Origin: Apostichopus japonicus
Lineage: Eukaryota; Echinodermata; Holothuroidea; Aspidochirotida; Stichopodidae
Assembly: GCF_037975245.1 (NCBI RefSeq)
Contig: NC_092582.1
Location: forward strand, 13,762,077-13,826,076
Length of the DNA: 64,000 bases
Direction of reading: 5' to 3'
The notes under the pieces are model-generated. The model was not told the DNA's origin and searched no databases. It saw only the letters and a list, made by a program, of their open reading frames with translations. This document shows, piece after piece, positions 52,001-61,000 of this stretch. Made by a program: the position numbers and the translations under genes. Each line of letters opens with the position of its first letter. Position 1 is the stretch's first letter.

Positions 52001-55000
52001 CTACTACTATATCAATACAGAGAGTCTAACAAACTTCTCAACTGTACTGTTAGTTGCAGTTTGTTAGATCTCATCTACAGTTTCATTTTACCACATTCCA
52101 CTTCTCACCAGATTCACTAGACCAAGAGCAGCAGTAGTAACATTTCTGATGTATCTGTGCCTACCCTATTTAGCATATAAGAATTGGGTGGATTTGTTGT
52201 CAACTCTAAATGGTATGAGAGGTTGAGTATCAGCTTGCTGCACCCAAGATGAAATACTTTACGGCATTTCAAACGACGTAAATCCCTCGTAAAACATCAA
52301 TAAAACGTCAATAATTTGGTGGAATTTGGTAAAAGGTTCCTATAGTAAGGACAGTCATGAAACACCACCCCATTTCTGAAAAGTCTGAAAATTGATATTT
52401 GCTAGTGAAATACTCTGAGGGAAATAACAAGCTGTCTGAGGAAGTTTCAAGTAGATACTGAAGAAACGGCAAATCGTAACAAACCTGTAAGCTTGAGAGA
52501 AACAATTCCATACCATCACCAGACACAAAGATTTTACAGTTGTATGGGGTCTCATCTGGAAACAAAAAAAATTAAAATGCAAGTCATATAAAATGAAACA
52601 TAGTGCTGTGTATTGAGCATTGTTGAGTGGTCTATGACGGGACAGGACAAACCAAAATGATCCTTGAAGCTTTTCTTAGGGACGACTGTCTACGAATTTT
52701 AAAAGTACTTGGTCATACCTCGGTCATACAGGGGGGGGGGGGGGGGATTATAGACAGTTATCTTTTTTAATGCAAACCTTCACCCAACTAAAAATTATTG
52801 GGGGAACATTTTCATCACTTCTCTTTACAAATCCTTCTTTAAATCATCTCAACCAAAGTTTCAAGCCAAAACAGTCCTGATGGCTTCACTGTTATTGATT
52901 ACTATGAGTCTCAGAGTGTAAGCTCTCTGAAACATTAATTGCTGAGGGACCAGTGTGTCTGTGAAGATCCTGTTAGGACCGGAACCGAGGCCCTCCAACT
53001 TTTATGAGAATTTATCTTCACAGGTTTTTGTTCGTAGACGATCATGGTTTTTGCCTTCAAAGGAGATCCCAGTAGAATAAAGAGGTCAGGCCGTCTAACT
53101 GATAAATTTACCCGACAAAGGCTTTTTGCAGTATGCAAACAGTTTTTTTATTACCAGTTATGTCTCTCTTAGATAATCAAGGTCACAAATTGCTTTCTTC
53201 CTCTCTAAATGAATGACTGATAAAAATGGACCTCAATGATATCTCAAACACCGTAATATGATCAACTCCCTAGACTGTTTCAGCTTTTAAAATACCTGTT
53301 ACATTCCAAAGAGCACTCCAGGCCGTTTCCATGACTTCATCGTAAATTCTCTTCTCCAGCCCAGTCTTAATCAGCTGTAACATGCACTTGAAAAGCAAAA
53401 GAAAAGACAGATATCTTTCAATCATGATGTAGAACCTAAGGAATTTAAGATAAGACCCAAGGTTCATCATTAAATGTAGGAAATATTTCCATTAATGAAT
53501 ATGGGTGAGATAGAAAGGTCAAAGGTTAAAGGTCCTGCATATGGGGTGATGTTTTCAAGGTCCTATCATGAGAACAAAGGACAAACCAAACTTGACAATT
53601 AAATAATACTAAGAAGATAAGCTCATGTGGGCATCAAATAGAAACAACCAGAAAGCCAGACGGCATTGTGATTCCTTGCCTCTAAATATGGCACCACCTG
53701 ATTAATAGAGCAACTGAGTTGGGTATTTAACTTTCGCTTTGACCACTGACCGCCTCAATTAACCATTGACCTTTGCAGAAACAAAAGGGTTGCTGCACTC
53801 AATAAGGTGGATCCACGTAAATTGAAGCTCCTCATTTTGAGTTTGAGAGCGTACAAGGTTTTCAGACTTTGGCCTCTGTTGACCTAATTTGACCTTTGAA
53901 CTCTGCAGAAAACAATGGATTTCTTCTACTCAATAAGGTGCATCAACAAATCAAGTATGGAGTAAATCCAAGACTTCCTGTTTAAGTTAGAGAGTTTATA
54001 AGGTTTCCAGACTTTCACTTCTGCTGACCTCTAATGACCCTTAAACTCTGCAGAAAAAGGATAGGGTTCTTCTAATTAATAATGTGGATCCATGCAAAAC
54101 ATATGGAGTTCATCCAACCTCTACTTTGAGAGTTAACATGTTTTTGCAAGGTTTTGGTACATTGACCTATGTTGACCTTGAACCTCCAAAGAATGCCATG
54201 AGTGTCTTTTATGGTGCATCCACATACTAAATATGAAGTTCATCCACCTTACATTTTGAGTTATCGTTCTTACAATGTTTCCAGACTTTGACCTCTGTTG
54301 ACCTTTGATGACCTTGACAGAAACAATGAGGTTCTTCTACTCAATGAGGTACAACTACTTACCAAATATGAAGTTCACCCACTATATGGTTTGAGTTATA
54401 ATGCTTAAAAGCCCAGGCAACACAAACACACACATATGCCATTACCATTGCTTAGATTCCTTGCCTCTGGCAAGGAGTAACAAATTTGAGGAATTTTCTC
54501 TTTGACTAATCTAACACGACATGTTTATGTCAAAGTTGTGTTATTAGCCTAGCCTTAGGCTAGCACCAGGTTTTCCATTGGGGGAAATATTACTAGCCTA
54601 AGTATGTTTTGGGTTTGTCAGTTTCCACCTCTTAACATCAATGCAAGCAAGTAACAGGAAACACCGACTTGTTTTAGCACAAGGGGACACTGACGTTCAT
54701 TTCTGTTAAGGAGATTTCCATCAATTTTAAAGCAATTGGTTGAGTTTCATTTCTAAAGTCGGAGAATAATTTATCTTTCATAACATTTTTGCTATACAAG
54801 ATAAATGGGTCAAACTGATACAGAAGTGCAAAGACATACCAGGGTTCATTGTACACAAACCTTTACTTTCTCATTAATCTTATCTGCCAATAAAATGTAA
54901 CAGCCTCGACAAAGAACAGAGTATCGATACCAGATTTTAAAGTATACAAAGGTTTTCTCGATGTTTCACATAACTCTTGGGACACGATGCAAGCAACAGC

Positions 55001-58000
55001 CTAACAATCTATTCTCTTGCTAACCATATTTATGCTTCAATTTTTTTTTGTGCCCTTGTCTGTCTATTAAAGGTATCCAAGAACCGTATCCCGATATTCT
55101 GGCAAATTCCCCGCCGTACGCAGCTAGGGATGGAGACGGATTCAACTCACCTCCACGAGCCCAAGTTTGCCAACTAGCAGCTTCTTGTCGCCTTCCACGT
55201 GACAGACGATCGAATTGCACATGTAAACATAAATCCGTGGTAAAAGTCCTTCTGAGTCCTTTAACTTTAAGACGCTTAAGAAATTTTTAACGACTCGTTC
55301 AAACTCAAAGCAGAAATCTCCCGGTATGTCAAAGTTCAACAGCGCTAACCCACAGTTACGAAGTAACGTCACATTCTTAAGGTGTCGGCACTTCTCGATG
55401 GCATCTAGAAGGGCTGTGATTATTAGCCTACGAAGAAGAAAAAGAGGACGTGGGGGTATATATTATTATCGTTACGTCTCGAAGCAAAAATAATTCTCCA
55501 AATAAAACAAGAGAGTGGCTTAGAATTAGACCTGGTGAACTCCTACAGGAACTGTTGATGGTGAAATTGCTGTAGCGTTATTGTTATGAAAGCAACTCTT
55601 TTAGGTTGGTCGGGTTTTCTTCCAAATCTATCCAGTTTTCACTTAAATTCAGATTACAATTGATTGAAATGAAGACGCTGTTAAACGAGTAATTATAGAA
55701 TTTGTTTCGGTCCTCCACTATTTCATTTCCCAGGCACTTTCTCACAGCAGTATCAAATACATTTACAAGCAAAACTGATATATTTCAATAAGTTTTACCC
55801 TTACAATAAGGGTTTGAATTGAAACTTGACTTTATCAAGCTAATGAGCTACATTTTGATGGAATTTCAGTATCAAAGAAAATTTTTTTTCTCTTTTTATC
55901 AAATCTCAATAAAAATTGTTCTTTCAATTGTTCCCATAGACAAAAAAAAAAAAAAAAACACTTATTGCCCCCTACATTGTTTTCTTGACAATTTTGCCTC
56001 ATGAAATATAAACAAAAAAATGTATGGATATAGGACAAAAGTTTAAGCAAGCGTAGGTGCCTCCCTCTTCCAGCCCCGTCTTGGCCTCCCCCCTGCCTCA
56101 CTGCCCGTCATCCAGGGCAATTGGATAAAAACAGGTCTTTAGTTTAGCAGCTATTGTGCAGATGGTAAATTAACACGATTTCCAGAAACAAATTATACTT
56201 CCCTCCTGCAAACCTACTGCTCAAGTCCTAGAATAAGGAATATTTGGATGGATCTATCAAATAATCTACAAGCACTTCAAGAACCTCTGTCATGTTCTGT
56301 TACCGACTACTCTCCGCAGAAAAGTATTACATTGTGAAATATCTTCCACCTCAGAGAAGACCTCTCAACCATAACGTCCCTTAACTTCCTTCCTATGAGG
56401 ACAACAACTGTAAATAAGCATGTAAATAAGCCTTGTAAATAAGCCTGTAAATAAGCCTTGCCATGTTTACAAACTTACTGCTTTGTCTGGTCTGTGAAAT
56501 GCATTCTATAGTTATTTCTTGAAAGATGAAACAAGGACGCACTGTGAAAGGAGAAAAAGACAAATGGAAGTAGTAAGGAACACACCCGTGCATGTCGACA
56601 ACATGAACAGATGTCTACTACATCCTTAGATCGAATTAAATGCAATGTGCGTACTGTTGCTGTACACCAATAAGTGGCCTGCAGGCCAAATCCAACCCAT
56701 GACAGATTTCATCTCTGCACACACGAAAAACAAAATAGAGTAACAGACTCCTTAAGGTCTCAAGGTTGAACAAACTACCAGCGTTCCTGCACATTTCACA
56801 ATATCTATGTACTGTACAGTGAGATTTGATTCTGGCACTTTGCTCCAAAGTTCCTCTTTGGTCCACATAAAAAAGTAACTGAGAACCCCTGATTTAGACT
56901 AACATAGAAACAAGAAAATTGGCCCCCCAACATAAACTTTTGTGGGACTCTACAGTTTCTGCATTGGTTTAAACCACTGACAACCAGCTCAACTTTTGTG
57001 GAACTCTACTGTTTCTGCATTGGTTTAATCCATCTACAACCAGCTCAACTTTTTGTGGAACTCTACAGTTTCTGCAATGGTTTAAACCACTGACAACCAG
57101 CTAAACTTTTGTTCAACTCTACAGTTTCTGCATTGGTTTAAAACCATTGACAACCAGCTCAACTGTTGTCCAACTCTACAGTTTCTGCATTGGTTTAATC
57201 CATTTACAACCAGCTAAACTTTTGTCCAACTCTACAGTTTCTGCATTGGTTTAAACCACTGACAACCAGCTCAGCTAGGAGCACTAGTCAAATGGCTGTG
57301 CACATGTCTTTCTCTCTTAGATACAAAGCAATCCACATTCGTGTGATTATTGCCCAGCCTGCATGGTCAACATGACACATGCTTTCAAAGGCTAAAGGAA
57401 GTCTAAAACTTCCAAATTAGAAAATACAAAGCTAGTGAAAATTTCAAGTCATTTGACATGATGATATCATTCATTGTCACTGTTGCCCAGAAATATTTAT
57501 AGAACTTTAAGTGCCATTTTGTTTTTCAAACAATAAACAAAATAATTTATTGTGGTTCCCACACTTTTTAACATGAAATTCCAGACTTTTTCCAGACTAA
57601 TTCAAGACAACACATGTTTTACAGTTTATTATGAAGCTGAAACACTAATGAGGAACTAATGTTGGTTAATGCTGTTTTTAAGTTCATGTCACCCTTCTAA
57701 AAAACCTTGCTCATGTAAATCTTATCACAGTGCACTAGTAGGTCTAGACCTAGCTGTAATAGCCAGCATATGATCTTAATGTTAGGATAGAACCGATGAC
57801 TTTGCTAAATTGCATGAAGGCTAGCTAGACAGAAAAAAAGATCAAATCACAGGAGAGTAGAGTATACATCCAAAATTAACTGCGCCAGACAAAATATGCC
57901 CCCCCCCCCCAAAAAAAAGGGGGTTTTGTGAGAAAAAGAGGCATTCAAATGAAAACTTTTCATTGCTTCTCCAGACTTTGACATGCAAAACCTAACACAA

Positions 58001-61000
58001 ACATATTTTTTCCCAACTTTTCCTTTTTTTTCAGACAGCGTGGGAACCATCATTTACGTTACCTTTGTATGCTGTGTTAGTAACACTGAGAACAGGCACA
58101 ATTGTTCAAGCTCTACCTGTGAGTTTCACTTAAAATTCTGTTTACACCTAGAATTTTACACAAATATATGAAAAATTAATATTACCTGCCAGGAATTTGA
58201 ATTTTTCCATCTCCTGGATAGGTATTCATAATAGATGTAATTGCCTGGTGGAAATGAAGGAAATATGTGTGAGTTTCTTTATTCTGCTACCATTCACTTA
58301 TTTTTATTTCTTTTATCTTGAAAGGAAAAGAAGGGGGGGGGAGAATGTGGGTGGGGTTCTAAAATATGTACCAAATACTACATTATACCATAATTCATAC
58401 ATTGTACTTAAAACCATCCTGAGCATTCCACTATAAACATGCACAAACCAATGCCTGTCGTGACGGTCTACATTATCCCTTGTCAGTTAAGACTGGTTCT
58501 CTACAATCACATTGTTAATATGATGAGGCACAGGAAGTATCCCTTTCATACAGAATAATTAAACTATAAGTTTTTGTTTGTAAATAAGTCAGCGGACACA
58601 GGAATGTTTTATAAACAAACGCATTTGACCTTTGACCTACCACTAACAATGTGTTATTGGTGTGAGCACTACCCTCCATATGTAATGTACAGGACATGTG
58701 TGCAGGGACACATGCTCTTGGCATTACACGTGTCGGTAGAAATCAACACTAAAAGTTGTATTATACATTGAAAAATGACTTACCCAGAATTCATTACTAG
58801 AATGACTTATATGTATGAATCCATGCCCTTTGTCGAGCGTAACCAGTATTATATACAAAAAATAGTCCCAATATTTTGCCATTTTAATAGTAAAGGTTGC
58901 ATTTTACCAGGCGGTTTTATACCACTATGCTCAGTAAACGATACCTGAGCATGTGTCCGTTGACTCGACTATAAACCAAAACTTCTAATTTGCTCGTTCT
59001 TTGCAAAAAGTGCCATTTCATGATGGTGCATGAGAACCTAGTCAACACTGAAGAGACCATGTAAGCCATCATGATATGAATTGGGTTGTGCATGTTTATA
59101 ATGTAATTTACATTGTAAAACAGCTCTAAAGGAACAAATTGATAGGAAAGCTACTGACCTCAACACAGGCTACGACCTGTTTACAGTCCACGGCTCTGAT
59201 AGTGTCAAAGAAAGCATTCATAGAGACCAATGCAAACTGCTTCCTTTCCCTGTACATTTGAAGTGCTGTTAATATGTTGGTTTCGCAAGAAAGGTTTGCC
59301 ACCTATGAGGAAATCAATACAACATATCTTGGATGGATGAACATTTACAGGTAAAACGTAGTCCACCCCCACACCCCCAACAATTTCAGTCTTAGAAAAC
59401 CCTCGCTTTGTCTCCAAAAATAAAATTACTGCAAGTGGGGTAACACAAGCTGATATACAGGAGAAATACTATTGCCACAGATCCAAGACCATTCACCATG
59501 ACCATTAATCCATGTACACAGCATGGAGGCTACAATAATAATGTCCCTTTCCAATCCCTCCCCCTCCCCCGCCCCCTCCCCAAATATGATACTAGGGATA
59601 ATAAGTTATGAAATTTAAAGACATTTTCTGTAAACACCGTTGGACTATTAACAAGTACTTCACACAATTTAAGAAATTTACAGTTAACAATGATAACTTC
59701 AAAATGATAACTACCCTGCCCTCCCCCCACCAATTTAAAAAAAGCACTCCCTAGACCTTCACAGTGTCCACCTGCTCCCCCCCCCCTCTCCAACTAACCT
59801 CACAATTAAGCCATTTTGTCTTTTACCAATCTTGTCAATTAAATTAATGTATCTCAGATTTACCTTTGAGGCTGGCAATGTATCCACGACTTCATCGTCG
59901 ATATGAAGCAAACCCAGAAATTTGAATGTTCTTCGACAATTTGATAAAAACTTAGATATGGAAAAGGTCTCCTCTCTGTAAGTCACCATCTCGTCTTCGT
60001 ACACATAACCACCGCCTTCCTCTATGAAATCAGCATCGATAGGCCTGAATTGAGAGGAGGAGGAAGACAGATAAACATCTATTTAAACCAAATAATTATA
60101 TCTACTAGATTCACTCACTTGTCCTTTAATTGTTACACTGATAAGCCCATGGTTAGGATGAAGTACCTGGCCTGGCACAAAGAAAGAGCTAATGGTAACA
60201 ACAAGAACATACAGTAAGTGGTGTTGATTAGTGTTCAACCGATTATGCATAACAGAAAATACCGATTACCGATTATTTTTTTCATAATCGTACCGATTCC
60301 GATTATTTGAAAATGAGAAAATATCCCATCTATACGAAATCGGCAATAAAGTTTGACAGAAACAATTATTGTTGTGATTTTCCCGTTTCCTTTTGCTTCG
60401 TTGTTATACAATGCTCTAAGGTGTCATTTTGTATGAACCAAATTACCTCTGGAGTTTTTCAGAAAGAAAAAAAAAGTTTTTTTTTTTTTTTAAATTTCCA
60501 AAATACGGAAATATGACATCCTACCTAGTCAGCACTGTGCTAAGCGAATGGCCTAACCACCTCGACGGGAATGTCACCTGTATAAAATATAACATTCCCT
60601 CTATAAGACATATCACTTACAGTACCTTCCAAACAAATGCCGATTTCCAGCAAATTGAATATTGTAAACTAAGCTACGCATTTTTTTTTTTTTTTTGCAA
60701 ACCGATGGTTAGGCTACATTTCCCATTGACTTAGTGTGGTTGTTAGGCTAACATGTGGTCGAAGATTGCAGTTTCCGTGGATATTTTTATTTTTTATTTG
60801 CGACACAACTAGAGCGAATAAACAGATGGCAAGGTTAGATTTCCATGCAGTTGACTTAGTGTGAAGTAAGGCTACCATGTGGTCGGAGATTTGTGAGGAT
60901 TTTAGGCTATTTTCGCTGGTACTGAAATTGCTTCGTGCAGGCCGTAATTTGCCACGGTAACTTCCCGGTGATTGTGCGCGACCCTCTCGCACTGCTTCAA

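Noticed and set aside
55835-56101. 88-residue - strand frame between ZER1 exons
   Set aside because: Its sequence is low-complexity (poly-Phe/Lys from A/T tracts), lies in an intron, and the exon chain is already in phase without it.
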